Part shown: piece after piece, positions 35,416 to 44,404 of the stretch
Layout: every line of letters begins with the position of its first letter
How positions within the stretch are numbered: position 1 is the stretch's first letter
NCBI GenBank assembly: GCA_942491115.1
Contig: CALNZV010000006.1
Coordinates: 62,001 to 126,000, forward strand
Length of the DNA: 64,000 nt
Origin: CALNZV01 sp942491115
Lineage (GTDB): Bacteria > Desulfobacterota > Desulfobacteria > Desulfobacterales > UBA5852
Reading direction: 5' to 3'
Notes under the pieces: model-generated
The model's database searches: none
What the model was told of the DNA's origin: nothing
The model's input: only the letters and a program-made list of their open reading frames with translations
Translations under genes and position numbers: made by a program

Positions 35416-36849
35416 ATGAGACGTTATCCATTACCCATCGGTGCTCTGGTAGCGGCGATCGTTGTGCTGACGGCCCATCCGATCGAACCCAATCCCGTCA
35501 ACGGGGGTGCGTCGATCCTTCAATGGATGTCTCCCGCTTCTGCCGCGGCCCAGGAACTGAAGGCCGGCATGGTGGATCCCAAGACCGGCAAAAAAATCAA
35601 ATATTGGGTGGCCCCCATGGACCCCACCTACATCCGGGAGGAGCCCGGTCAGTCGCCGATGGGAATGGATCTGGTGCCTGTCTACGAGGAAGAGGGTGAC
35701 GAAAAAGAGTCCTCGTCCACCATCCGGATCGATCCGGTGACGATCCAGAACATGGGCATCCGAACCGAGACGGTTACGATGGGGAGCCCCGTCAAGACCA
35801 TTCGTGCCGTCGGCACCGTTACCTACGACGAGACCCACATATACGCCGTCAACACAAAGTTCAACGGCTGGATCGAAAAGCTGTATGTGGATTTCGAAGG
35901 GGAAACCGTCCGGAAAGGCCAGCCCCTTTTCGATATCTACAGTCCGGAGTTGGTGACAGCCCAGGAGGAGTACTTGCTGGCCCTGGAGCAGTTCCGGAGT
36001 CTGGGCGACAGCGGTTTCGTCCAGGTACGACAATCGGCCGAACGACTGTTGAAAGCCTCCAGCACCCGGCTTCGCTACTGGGATGTCAGCCAGGCCCAGA
36101 TCGATCGCCTGAAACGCACGGGACGGGTCCGGAAAGCCATCACTGTTTTCTCGCCGGCGGCAGGGGTGGTGATCAAGAAGAACGCCTTTCTTGGTCATTA
36201 CGTGAAGGCCGGAGAGCATCAATACGAGATAGCGGATCTCTCTACCGTATGGGTGGATGTGGAAATCTACGAGTACGAACTGCCCTGGGTGAAAAAAGGG
36301 ATGCCTGCGGGGATGGAATTGAACTACATGCCGGGCCGCCGGTACGAGGGACGGGTTCTCTTTATCTACCCATATCTCAACGAGAAGGCCCGGACGGCCA
36401 CCCTGCGCCTGGCGTTTGCCAATCCCGACAACCGGTTGAAGCCGGACATGTATGCCAACATCTTTCTCCAGTCTGCACTGGAAGAGAAAAGTCTTCTGGT
36501 TCCCCAGGAGGCGGTGATCGACAGCGGGGTCAGAAAAGTGGTTTTCGTTTCCAGGGGCAAGGGAAAATTCGAACCCAGGGACGTGGAACTGGGCCTGGAG
36601 GTCAACGAGGGCAAATACCAGGTTCTCTCCGGGCTTTCCGAAGGTGAGGAGATCGTGGTCTCCGCCCAGTTCATGCTGGATTCCGAAAGCCGCCTGCGGG
36701 AGGCCATTCAGAAAATGCTGGAGATCAGGAAAGGAAAACCCGACGCCAGCGCCGACGATCTCGATCTGTCCGGCATCTCCATGGAGGATGATCTGGATAT
36801 GTCCGGGCTGACCATGGAGGATAAGCCGCCTGAAAGCCCCGGCAATTGA
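35416..36849 (+). CDS. cusB: CusB-like RND efflux periplasmic adaptor
   Basis: 477 residues. N-terminal export signal, then a heavy-metal-binding-type segment (KYWVAPMDPTYIREEPGQSP then MGMDLVPVYEE) in which the usual CPMHP has become APMDP. Barrel-sandwich and hairpin parts follow (YAVNTKFNGWIEKLYVDFEG; GVVIKKNAFLGHYVKAGEHQY) and the beta-barrel (VDVEIYEYELPWVKKGMPA). It bridges CusA to the outer channel and hands over metal. The C-terminus has an 11-residue Asp/Met tandem repeat at 36754-36819. Confidence 0.93.
   Translation: MRRYPLPIGALVAAIVVLTAHPIEPNPVNGGASILQWMSPASAAAQELKAGMVDPKTGKKIKYWVAPMDPTYIREEPGQSPMGMDLVPVYEEEGDEKESSSTIRIDPVTIQNMGIRTETVTMGSPVKTIRAVGTVTYDETHIYAVNTKFNGWIEKLYVDFEGETVRKGQPLFDIYSPELVTAQEEYLLALEQFRSLGDSGFVQVRQSAERLLKASSTRLRYWDVSQAQIDRLKRTGRVRKAITVFSPAAGVVIKKNAFLGHYVKAGEHQYEIADLSTVWVDVEIYEYELPWVKKGMPAGMELNYMPGRRYEGRVLFIYPYLNEKARTATLRLAFANPDNRLKPDMYANIFLQSALEEKSLLVPQEAVIDSGVRKVVFVSRGKGKFEPRDVELGLEVNEGKYQVLSGLSEGEEIVVSAQFMLDSESRLREAIQKMLEIRKGKPDASADDLDLSGISMEDDLDMSGLTMEDKPPESPGN
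36754..36819 (+). repeat. In-gene tandem repeat encoding DDLDxSGxxME
   Basis: Two adjacent 33-base units encode DDLDLSGISME and DDLDMSGLTME at the end of the CusB-like protein. Asp and Met are plausible soft/hard metal ligands. Confidence 0.75.
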
Positions 36850-36897
36850 CGTGGACAGGGATTTGCTCATCGACATCGACCACTAGGACCATCCGCT

Positions 36898-39800
36898 ATG
36901 ATCGCCAAAATCATCGAGCTGTCCGTTAAAAACAAATTCCTGGTGATCCTGGGAACCCTATTCGTCATTGCCGCCGGTGTCTACGCCATGGTCAACATTC
37001 CCCTGGATGCCATCCCGGACCTCTCCGACGTTCAGGTGATCATCCTGACCGAGTATCCCGGCCAGGCCCCCCAGGTGGTGGAAGACCAGGTCACCTATCC
37101 CCTCACCACCGCCATGCTCTCCGTTCCCTTCGCCAAAGTGGTTCGGGGGTTTTCCTTCTTCGGCATTTCTTTTGTGTATGTCATCTTCGAAGACGGCACC
37201 GACATGTACTGGGCAAGGAGCCGTGTTCTGGAATATCTCAACTACGTGTCCGGCCGGCTGCCCAGCGGGGTGACGCCCACCCTGGGTCCCGACGCCACCG
37301 GGGTCGGCTGGGTCTATGCCTACACCCTGGATAGCGACCGCCACGATCTCTCCCAGCTTCGGTCGATTCAGGATTGGTTTCTCCGCTACGAGCTCTCCGG
37401 TGTTCCGGGGGTGGCCGAAGTGGCCTCCGTCGGCGGGTTCGTCAAGCAGTATCAGGTCATCGTGGACCCCAACAAACTCATGGCCTATCGAATGCCCCTT
37501 CAAAAGATTCAGATGGCCATCCGCCGCAGCAACAACGATGTGGGCGGCCGCCTCGTCGAGATGGGAGAGACCGAATTCATGGTCCGTGGACTGGGCTATC
37601 TTCGGGGGGTGGAGGATATCGAGAACATCTCCCTCGGGGTGGGCAGCGGGGGAACTCCCATTCTTCTCAAAAATGTGGCGACGGTTCAGATCGGGCCCGA
37701 GATTCGTCGGGGTATTGCCGACTACAACGGCCGGGGAGAAATCGTCGGCGGCATCGTGGTCATCCGGTTCGGTGAAAACGCCCTGGAGGTGATCCGCAAT
37801 GTGAAACAGCGTATCGAGGACATTCGAAACGGGCTTCCGGACGGGGTCGAGATCCGGGAAGTCTATGATCGGTCGTCTCTGATCCTCAGGGCGATCGATA
37901 CCCTCAAACGGACGCTTCTTGAGGAATGCCTGATCGTGGCGGTCGTCTGTACGGTGTTTCTGCTTCACCTCCGGAGTGCTTTCGTGGTGATCTTCACCCT
38001 GCCGGTCAGCGTATTGATCAGCTTCATCATCATGGAGCGCCAGGGGCTCAATGCCAACATCATGAGCCTGGGCGGCATCGCGATTGCCATCGGCGCCATG
38101 GTGGATGCGGCCATCGTCATGATCGAAAACGCCCACAAGCACCTCGAGCACGACGGCGGCAAAAAGCCCCACTGGGAGTTGATCACCGATGCGGCCACGG
38201 AGGTGGGACCGGCCCTTTTCTTCTCTCTTCTCATTATCGCCATCAGTTTTCTACCGGTGTTTTCCCTGGAGGCTCAGGAGGGGCGTCTCTTCCGCCCCCT
38301 GGCCTTCACGAAAACATACGCCATGATGGGGTCGGCCCTTCTGGCCATCACCATCGTGCCCGTACTCATGGGCTACCTGATCCGGGGCAACATCCGGCCT
38401 GAGCATAAAAATCCCGTCAACCGTTTCCTCATCTGGGTCTATCACCCTATCATTAAAGTGGTCCTCAGGGCCAAAGTGCTCGTGGTGATTCTGGCCGTCA
38501 TCATCCTGGCAGTGACCTGGTACCCGATGAAGCGGATCGGTTCGGAGTTCATGCCCCCCTTGAACGAGGGCGATCTTCTCTACATGCCGACCACCCTTCC
38601 TGGCATATCGGTCACCAAGGCGAAAGAACTTCTCCAGCAGACCGACCGCATCATCGCCACCTTTCCCGAGGTGGCCCACGTGTTCGGAAAAATCGGCCGT
38701 GCGGAAACCGCCACCGACCCCGCGCCGCTTTCAATGATCGAGACCACCATCACCTTGAAGCCCCCGTCTGAATGGCGGGAAGGCATGACGATGGATAAGC
38801 TCATCGAGGAACTCGACAAATCCATTCAATATCCCGGGCTCACCAACGCCTGGACCATGCCCATCAAGGCCAGGATCGACATGCTCTCCACCGGGATCAA
38901 GACACCGGTGGGGATCAAAGTCATGGGGGAAAACCTCCAGGTGCTGAGCGATATCGGGGAGCAGATCGAGGCGGTGATCCGGGAGGTGCCCGGTACCGCG
39001 AGCGTCTACTCCGAGCGGGTAACGGGGGGTAACTTCCTCGACTTCAAGATCAAGCGGGAGGAGGCTGCCCGCTACGGACTCAACGTGGACGATGTTCAGG
39101 CGATCATCATGTCAGCCATCGGGGGGGTAAACATCACCCAAACCGTCGAGGGCCTGGAGCGCTATCCGGTGAATCTTCGGTATGGATCCGAACTCAGGGA
39201 TTCTCCTGAAAAACTGCGGAGAATTTTGGTCCCGGCGCCTTCCGGGGCCCAGATCCCCATCACCGAGGTGGCGGACATCACGATTCGAAAAGGGCCGCCT
39301 GCCATCAAAAGTGAAAACGCCCGCAAGACCGCCTGGATCTATATCGATCTTGCCGGAATCGACGTGGGCGGCTACGTGAAGAGCGCCCAGGCGGCCGTCA
39401 GGGAGCGGATCGATCTGCCGGCGGGCTACAGTCTGATCTGGAGCGGTCAATACGAATATATGGTCCGGGCCCAGCAGCGCCTGATGATCGTGGTGCCCAT
39501 GACCCTCATCATCATCTTTCTCCTCCTCTATTTCAATTTCAAGGACGTCACCGAGAGCCTCATCGTCATGCTGAGCGTTCCGTTTTCCCTCACCGGAGGC
39601 ATTTGGCTCATGTACCTTCTCGACTACAACATGAGTGTGGCCGTGGGGGTGGGCTTCATCGCCCTGGCAGGGGTGGCCGCCGAAACCGGGGTGGTGATGC
39701 TGATCTATCTCGATCTGGCCGACGCCAAGTACCGGCGGCAGCACGAGGACGATTTCCATCGGGGCCACCTCAACATGGCTATTGTCGAAGGGGCGGTCCA

Positions 39801-40032
39801 GCGGGTGCGCCCCAAGATGATGACCGTCGTATCGACGATGGTGGGGCTCTTGCCCATCATGTGGAGCCAGGGCACCGGCTCCGAAGTGATGAAGCGGATC
39901 GCCGCCCCCATGGTCGGCGGCATGGTCAGCGCCACCATTTTGACCTTGATCGTGGTGCCGGCCATCTATGGTATCTGGAAGGGCCGGGGAATCGATAAAC
40001 CGCCTAAGTCCTCGGAAGACGTCACCCAATGA
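36898..40032 (+). CDS. cusA: Copper/silver RND efflux pump CusA
   Basis: 1044 residues, a typical heavy-metal RND transporter. The TM4 signature AIGAMVDAAIVMIENAHK is that of Cu/Ag pumps rather than CzcA (which has DFG). The periplasmic Met triad is Met563 (LLYMPTTLPG), Met613 (APLSMIETT) and Met662 (RIDMLSTGIK); the spacing of 50 and 49 residues equals that of E. coli CusA Met573/623/672. It exports Cu(I)/Ag(I) across the outer membrane using the proton gradient. Starts 48 bases after cusB; a small periplasmic gene overlaps its end region. Confidence 0.97.
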   Translation: MIAKIIELSVKNKFLVILGTLFVIAAGVYAMVNIPLDAIPDLSDVQVIILTEYPGQAPQVVEDQVTYPLTTAMLSVPFAKVVRGFSFFGISFVYVIFEDGTDMYWARSRVLEYLNYVSGRLPSGVTPTLGPDATGVGWVYAYTLDSDRHDLSQLRSIQDWFLRYELSGVPGVAEVASVGGFVKQYQVIVDPNKLMAYRMPLQKIQMAIRRSNNDVGGRLVEMGETEFMVRGLGYLRGVEDIENISLGVGSGGTPILLKNVATVQIGPEIRRGIADYNGRGEIVGGIVVIRFGENALEVIRNVKQRIEDIRNGLPDGVEIREVYDRSSLILRAIDTLKRTLLEECLIVAVVCTVFLLHLRSAFVVIFTLPVSVLISFIIMERQGLNANIMSLGGIAIAIGAMVDAAIVMIENAHKHLEHDGGKKPHWELITDAATEVGPALFFSLLIIAISFLPVFSLEAQEGRLFRPLAFTKTYAMMGSALLAITIVPVLMGYLIRGNIRPEHKNPVNRFLIWVYHPIIKVVLRAKVLVVILAVIILAVTWYPMKRIGSEFMPPLNEGDLLYMPTTLPGISVTKAKELLQQTDRIIATFPEVAHVFGKIGRAETATDPAPLSMIETTITLKPPSEWREGMTMDKLIEELDKSIQYPGLTNAWTMPIKARIDMLSTGIKTPVGIKVMGENLQVLSDIGEQIEAVIREVPGTASVYSERVTGGNFLDFKIKREEAARYGLNVDDVQAIIMSAIGGVNITQTVEGLERYPVNLRYGSELRDSPEKLRRILVPAPSGAQIPITEVADITIRKGPPAIKSENARKTAWIYIDLAGIDVGGYVKSAQAAVRERIDLPAGYSLIWSGQYEYMVRAQQRLMIVVPMTLIIIFLLLYFNFKDVTESLIVMLSVPFSLTGGIWLMYLLDYNMSVAVGVGFIALAGVAAETGVVMLIYLDLADAKYRRQHEDDFHRGHLNMAIVEGAVQRVRPKMMTVVSTMVGLLPIMWSQGTGSEVMKRIAAPMVGGMVSATILTLIVVPAIYGIWKGRGIDKPPKSSEDVTQ

Positions 40033-40067
40033 CAACCATCATCCATCATCCAAGGAGACGAATTGCT

Positions 40068-40535
40068 ATGAAACGATTGATTCCATTGACGATAGTGAGC
40101 CTCATGTTTTTCACGGCGGCCGCTGGCTTCGCCATGCAGGGACACGGCAGCGACAAGGACGCCGGCCACGGGGACATGAAAGACCACGCCATGAAGGGGA
40201 CGTTCATGCACGAGGCCGTCTCGGAAGGCGTCCGCGCCGAGTTCCAGGTGATGAGCCTGGAGAGCATGAACATGAAAGACCCGGAGGGCAATACCCATCA
40301 CATCATGGTCAAACTCTTCCCGGAGGGCTCGGATGAGCCCATGAAAGAGGCGGTGGGCAAGGTGAAGATCATCAGCCCTTCCAAGAAGGAAACCACCGCG
40401 ACTCTGAAGGACTACAGCGGCGTTTTCGCCGCCAATTTCACGGCCGACGAATCAGGGGAATACGGGGTCATCTGTCTCCTTAAGGTGGCGGACAAGAAGC
40501 CCTTGTACAAATTCTGGTATCCCCACATGCAATAG
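40068..40535 (+). CDS. His/Met-rich periplasmic protein (YtkA/FixH-like fold)
   Basis: 155 residues; AAGGAG lies nine bases before the ATG. Signal peptide (1-22) then a metal-ligand-rich stretch of alternating His, Met and Asp (MQGHGSDKDAGHGDMKDHAM). The rest is one beta-sandwich-like domain (VRAEFQVMSLESMNM, HHIMVKLFPEG, YSGVFAANFTADESGEYGV), ending FWYPHMQ. It probably binds Cu/Ag in the periplasm as a chaperone for the CusCBA pump, comparable in role to CusF though not homologous. Confidence 0.82.
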   Translation: MKRLIPLTIVSLMFFTAAAGFAMQGHGSDKDAGHGDMKDHAMKGTFMHEAVSEGVRAEFQVMSLESMNMKDPEGNTHHIMVKLFPEGSDEPMKEAVGKVKIISPSKKETTATLKDYSGVFAANFTADESGEYGVICLLKVADKKPLYKFWYPHMQ

Positions 40536-40629
40536 CCTTTCCCTTCATTGTGTCTATCGATGGGCGACGGCGGCCGTCCGGTCGGAATGAACAACGCCGG
40601 GCGGCCCCCTCCGCCGGGTCCGGGAACCC

Positions 40630-42489
40630 ATGATTCGATCCCTTGAAAAACGATTTCTTCTCTTTCTCTTCCTGCCGGTGACCCTGCTGCTGCTGGCAAT
40701 GGGGGTGGCGGGATTCGTCTACGCTCGCAGCACGATGCTGAAACAATGGGAAGAAGCGGCGCTCTTGAGACTGCAGCGTGCCGCCCACGTGGTGGACATG
40801 CGATTGGCCCGACCCAAGGAGTTGATCGGGCTTTACCTGGGAAGCCGGCCGGGACTCGGGGGTCAGCCGGTCCGACGGGCCATTCTGGAGCAGCTCGAGA
40901 CGACGCCCGGAGTGATCCGGATCCATCATCGGGGCAACCTCAGGCGTCCAGGCGGGAAGGATTCCGGTCGTGCCGACAGGACGGGCAATGGGAACAGCCC
41001 GATGATGATGCCCCCGCCCCCCGGAGTCAACGGCATGCCGGCCCACAGGGACAGCCGGGAAATGATGATCACTGCGCCCCGTCTGGATCCCGGCGGGAGC
41101 GGGGAGTCCGTTTCCCTCATCGCCCAGTTGAACGGCCCGGATGGAAGCGCAGTGGAAGAGCTCGAGGTGGTGATGCGCTTCGATTTTTTGATCGAGGATC
41201 TCCCGCGCACCGGATGGTGGCAGACACGGCAGTATTATCTCGTGGATGAATCCGGCCGGGTGCTGGCAGGCCGAAGTGAAGACGCGACGCGCCGCCAGCT
41301 TGGAAATTCCGGGGATCCACTGGAAGCGGAGGTGCTGACTGCCCTCGGTTCGGAGGTGTCGGGTACCCGACGGGGGAGGGGCCATCCCCCGGATCGCATC
41401 GGCGGCTTCTATCGGCTGATGGAGGCTCCCTGGAGCGTCGTGGTATTCGCACCCGGCGATGAAATCCTCAAACCGATTATCGGTTTCCGCAATGTCTACG
41501 CCGCCACGCTGGCAGGTTTCATGTTGGTGATTCTCTTTCTGATTCGGAAAAACGTCAGCAGGGTGACCCGGGCGGTCAGGCAACTGTCCGCTTCCGCCGA
41601 TCAGATCTCCAGAGGGCGTTTCGATGACCCCCTGCCGGTGGAGTCTCGGGACGACGTCGGGGAACTCGTCCATAGCTTCAACACCATGTCCCGACAGCTA
41701 AAGGAGCGCATGCAACTGAAGCGCTCCCTGGATCTTGCCAAAGAGGTCCAGCAAAATCTCATCCCGGCTGCGGACCCGAGGATCGGCGGTCTGGATATAG
41801 CCGGAGCCAGCCGTTACTGTGACGAAACCGGCGGTGACTATTTCGATTATCTGAAGGAATGCGGGTCCAGCGGGTGCCGGCTCCGAATTATTGTCGGAGA
41901 CGTGGCGGGTCATGGCATCGCATCGGCGCTGCTCATGAGCGGCGTCCGGGCCAGCTTCAGGCAGCGTCATGGGATGGGGGGGAGTCTCGAAGACATCACC
42001 ACCGACGTCAACCGCCAGGTGGCATTGGATGTGGGTGACAGCGGCCGGTTTGTGACCCTTTTCGGTCTGGAGATCGATGCGGTGAACCGATGCGCCCGAT
42101 GGGTTCGGGCAGGCCACGAGCCCGGGTTGCTGTTCAGGGCCGAAGTCCGACGGTTCGAGACGCTCACCGGTGAGGGTGTCCCCCTGGGGGCAATCCATCA
42201 GTACCCCTTCACGGGGTATTCGGTGGACGGCTTGTCGACCGGAGACATCTTCATCCTGTCGACCGATGGTCTCTGGGAGGCAAGGGATGCCTCAGGCCAT
42301 ATGTTCGGCAGAGAGCGGTTGAAGGAGCTGGTTCAGCAGTATTGCCGCGACGACGCCAATACCCTGCTTACCACGATTTTCGATGCGGTCGATGCCCACA
42401 CCGGAGGGGCCCCTCCCGCCGATGACAAGACCCTCATCATCATCAAGATCGAACCGGCGTCGAAAGGGCCAAAGCATCATACCGGTTAA
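40630..42489 (+). CDS. Membrane sensor SpoIIE/PP2C phosphatase with HAMP
   Basis: 619 residues: TM1 (about 9-31), large periplasmic sensor (about 32-290), TM2 (about 292-312), HAMP (about 315-370), then a PP2C-type phosphatase domain (LAKEVQQNLIPA, DETGGDYFDYL, VGDVAGHGIASALLM, GHEPGLLFR, STDGLWEARD). The catalytic Asp residues are present. The sensor has a Met/His-rich insert (about residues 120-145, including MMMPPPPGVNGMP). Such phosphatases act on anti-anti-sigma-type proteins. Located right after the cus genes, it may sense periplasmic Cu/Ag. No STAS or RsbW partner is in the window. Confidence 0.92.
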   Translation: MIRSLEKRFLLFLFLPVTLLLLAMGVAGFVYARSTMLKQWEEAALLRLQRAAHVVDMRLARPKELIGLYLGSRPGLGGQPVRRAILEQLETTPGVIRIHHRGNLRRPGGKDSGRADRTGNGNSPMMMPPPPGVNGMPAHRDSREMMITAPRLDPGGSGESVSLIAQLNGPDGSAVEELEVVMRFDFLIEDLPRTGWWQTRQYYLVDESGRVLAGRSEDATRRQLGNSGDPLEAEVLTALGSEVSGTRRGRGHPPDRIGGFYRLMEAPWSVVVFAPGDEILKPIIGFRNVYAATLAGFMLVILFLIRKNVSRVTRAVRQLSASADQISRGRFDDPLPVESRDDVGELVHSFNTMSRQLKERMQLKRSLDLAKEVQQNLIPAADPRIGGLDIAGASRYCDETGGDYFDYLKECGSSGCRLRIIVGDVAGHGIASALLMSGVRASFRQRHGMGGSLEDITTDVNRQVALDVGDSGRFVTLFGLEIDAVNRCARWVRAGHEPGLLFRAEVRRFETLTGEGVPLGAIHQYPFTGYSVDGLSTGDIFILSTDGLWEARDASGHMFGRERLKELVQQYCRDDANTLLTTIFDAVDAHTGGAPPADDKTLIIIKIEPASKGPKHHTG

Positions 42490-42643
42490 GGGTCTCTTGA
42501 TCTTTTAAACCAGAACAACCGATGCCGTGTCCCAAACGATGAAAGATCGGCTGGGGATTGCGGTTTCGATCCCCGGGAAGAGCGATGATCAATCCGCCTT
42601 GGGCCAGCGATCGTCCTGCCGTACCCCGGCATTCGACGGGGTG

Positions 42644-43201
42644 TCATTCCACTTCAAACTGTTCGATGTTTTCCCCTTTGAGGATGAACGCCGTCAGGGC
42701 CGAATAGGCCTTTTCATACGCGGCCATCACCGCCCTCATTTTGTCGCCCATGGGATCGCCGCCGCCCAGGTCATCCATCATGTCGTCCAGCAGTTTCCTG
42801 CCGCTGTTCAAATGACGCTCCATTCTCGTATTCAAGGCTTTCCGCGACGTATGCCGGATCCGTTCCTTTTGAATCAGGGGCATGAGGTGTTGAACCGACG
42901 CCTCGACCAATGCATCCCGGCAACCCTCTCTGGAGCGGGCGACGTCATCGGGAACCTCGGCGGCATCCCTGCCGATGACATCGGTTTTAGTCAGCCGTGG
43001 TTCATGGTCGGTGTCGACTTCCTTCGCCTTGAAGGCGATGGCGTCGAGGGTTTCCGATGCCTGAACCATATGGTCGAACAGCGACCTGGGCTTCAATCGC
43101 AAATGAGACCCAAGGATGCTGATGGCCTCGATGCATGTAGGATGACAGCTTGAAAGAAGCGCGGACGGACTGCCATCCTCCCAGATCGGTTTCTCGGTCA
43201 C
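42644..43201 (-). CDS. Hypothetical protein
   Basis: 185 residues from a GTG with AGGAG upstream. No signal or membrane segment. Mostly helical, with a Cys in SSCHPTCIEAISILG near the N-terminus and an acidic C-terminal half (LLDDMMDDLGGGDPMGDKM). No family recognised. It is divergent from the Hsp20 operon and shares its AT-rich promoter region. Confidence 0.65.
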   Translation of the reverse strand: MTEKPIWEDGSPSALLSSCHPTCIEAISILGSHLRLKPRSLFDHMVQASETLDAIAFKAKEVDTDHEPRLTKTDVIGRDAAEVPDDVARSREGCRDALVEASVQHLMPLIQKERIRHTSRKALNTRMERHLNSGRKLLDDMMDDLGGGDPMGDKMRAVMAAYEKAYSALTAFILKGENIEQFEVE

Positions 43202-43285
43202 TGTCCTGACTCCTGTTGGGATAGACAATATTACTTGTATGAAAAAATATAAAAAAATAATGAAATGAAAAAGTCTAAAATATTA

Positions 43286-43313
43286 TTGACAGGTTTTTAT
43301 TCGTAACTAAATT
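43286..43313 (+). promoter_or_regulatory. Promoter of the Hsp20 operon
   Basis: TTGACA (43286-43291), 16-base spacer, TAAATT (43308-43313), inside a 100-base AT-rich segment unlike its GC-rich surroundings. No CIRCE element is visible. Confidence 0.5.
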
Positions 43314-43380
43314 TCTAATCAAAGAGAAACCGGCGAGATCATCGCAGGGATTAAACACATTTACACAGGAGGACTCGGAT

Positions 43381-43842
43381 ATGATTTACCGCAGCTCATT
43401 TGGTGTTCCCACTTGGAGAATTCGCCGTCCGTTTGATGAGTTGGATCGTCTACAGCGCCAGATGACGCGACTCTTCGATGCTTACGGCGGCAGTCGTGAG
43501 GGGCAGGCCACCGCAGGGGTTTTTCCTCTCGTCAATCTAAGCGAAGACCCGGAAAACTACTTCATCCGCGCCGAACTGCCCGGCATGGAGGCCGACAAGC
43601 TTGACATTCAGGCAACGGGCAACAGTCTCTCCCTGTCGGGTGAGCACAAAATTGCCGAGGAGGGCAACGATGTTCGGTATCACCGCCGTGAACGGGAAGG
43701 CGGCAGCTTCTCCCGAGTGATTACCCTTCCCGGGGACATCAACGCAGAAAAGGTGGATGCAGAGCTGGTCAACGGCGTCCTGACCGTTAAGGTCGCCAAG
43801 GCGGAAGCGGCAAAACCCAAACGAATTACGGTTCGCCAGTAA
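43381..43842 (+). CDS. Small heat shock protein Hsp20, first copy
   Basis: 153 residues; AGGAGG lies a short distance before the ATG. The alpha-crystallin domain spans about 40-140 (YFIRAELPGMEADKLDIQATG, FSRVITLPGDINAEKVDAELVNGVLTVKVAK), followed by a short C-terminal tail KPKRITV. It binds unfolding proteins without ATP. Upstream is an AT-rich stress-type promoter; the second Hsp20 gene begins 27 bases downstream. Confidence 0.95.
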   Translation: MIYRSSFGVPTWRIRRPFDELDRLQRQMTRLFDAYGGSREGQATAGVFPLVNLSEDPENYFIRAELPGMEADKLDIQATGNSLSLSGEHKIAEEGNDVRYHRREREGGSFSRVITLPGDINAEKVDAELVNGVLTVKVAKAEAAKPKRITVRQ

Positions 43843-43869
43843 CGGCGTTTATTGGAAGGAGGTAAGGAA

Positions 43870-44280
43870 ATGGCTGCCACAGATAGCAAGGAGCTAAAGG
43901 TCCGTGAAAAGCAGGAGGCCGACTATCCTGTCGAACAGACCCGGCCCGGTGTTCATTTCACGCCCAGCGTTGATATCTTCGAAACTGACAAGGAAATCAC
44001 CTTGCTGGCGGATATGCCGGGTGTCAATCCGGACGACCTGACCATTGATCTGCGGGAAAACACCCTGACACTTGAGGGGGATATTTCGCCCCTGGGCGGT
44101 GAAGGCGAAGCACTCCTTTACCAAGAATACACGACCGGACGGTTCTACCGTCAATTTTCCCTGTCGGAGATGATCGATCAGGGTAAAATCGATGCCAAAC
44201 TTCAGGGAGGCGTGTTGCGGCTGTCCCTGCCCAAGGTGGAAAAAGCAACGCCACGCAAGATCGCCGTGAGGACCGATTGA
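43870..44280 (+). CDS. Small heat shock protein Hsp20, second copy
   Basis: 136 residues with GGAAGGAGG upstream. A charged N-terminus (about 1-35) precedes the alpha-crystallin domain (FETDKEITLLADMPGVNPDD, YRQFSLSEMIDQGKIDAKLQGGVLRLSLPK), ending TPRKIAVRTD. It is diverged from the first copy and lacks its long N-terminal arm; the two probably form mixed oligomers as IbpA/IbpB do. Confidence 0.94.
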   Translation: MAATDSKELKVREKQEADYPVEQTRPGVHFTPSVDIFETDKEITLLADMPGVNPDDLTIDLRENTLTLEGDISPLGGEGEALLYQEYTTGRFYRQFSLSEMIDQGKIDAKLQGGVLRLSLPKVEKATPRKIAVRTD

Positions 44281-44293
44281 CGAATTTCAGTGC

Positions 44294-44315
44294 GGCAAGC
44301 CCTTGAGGGCTTGCC
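44294..44315 (+). terminator. Perfect palindrome after the Hsp20 pair
   Basis: GGCAAGCCCT-tg-AGGGCTTGCC, a 10-base stem (effective loop four bases) 13 bases after the stop at 44280. No T-run, so it may be a partial terminator or an RNA-stability element before the J-domain gene. Confidence 0.5.
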
Positions 44316-44404
44316 GATACCCTTACCCATCGCTATTGAGGAGCGGTTGTCGTCGACGGCCCGCCTTGTGCACCGCTCGATGACAGTCGCGGTGGAGGAT
44401 AAGG

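Noticed and set aside
35431..36876. Long minus-strand open frame (481 codons) opposite cusB
   Set aside because: It is antisense to a certain gene, its translation is His/Asp/Gly-biased without domain pattern, and such frames are common in GC-rich DNA.
36958..38172. Long minus-strand open frame (404 codons) opposite cusA
   Set aside because: Same reason: shadow of the codon bias of cusA.
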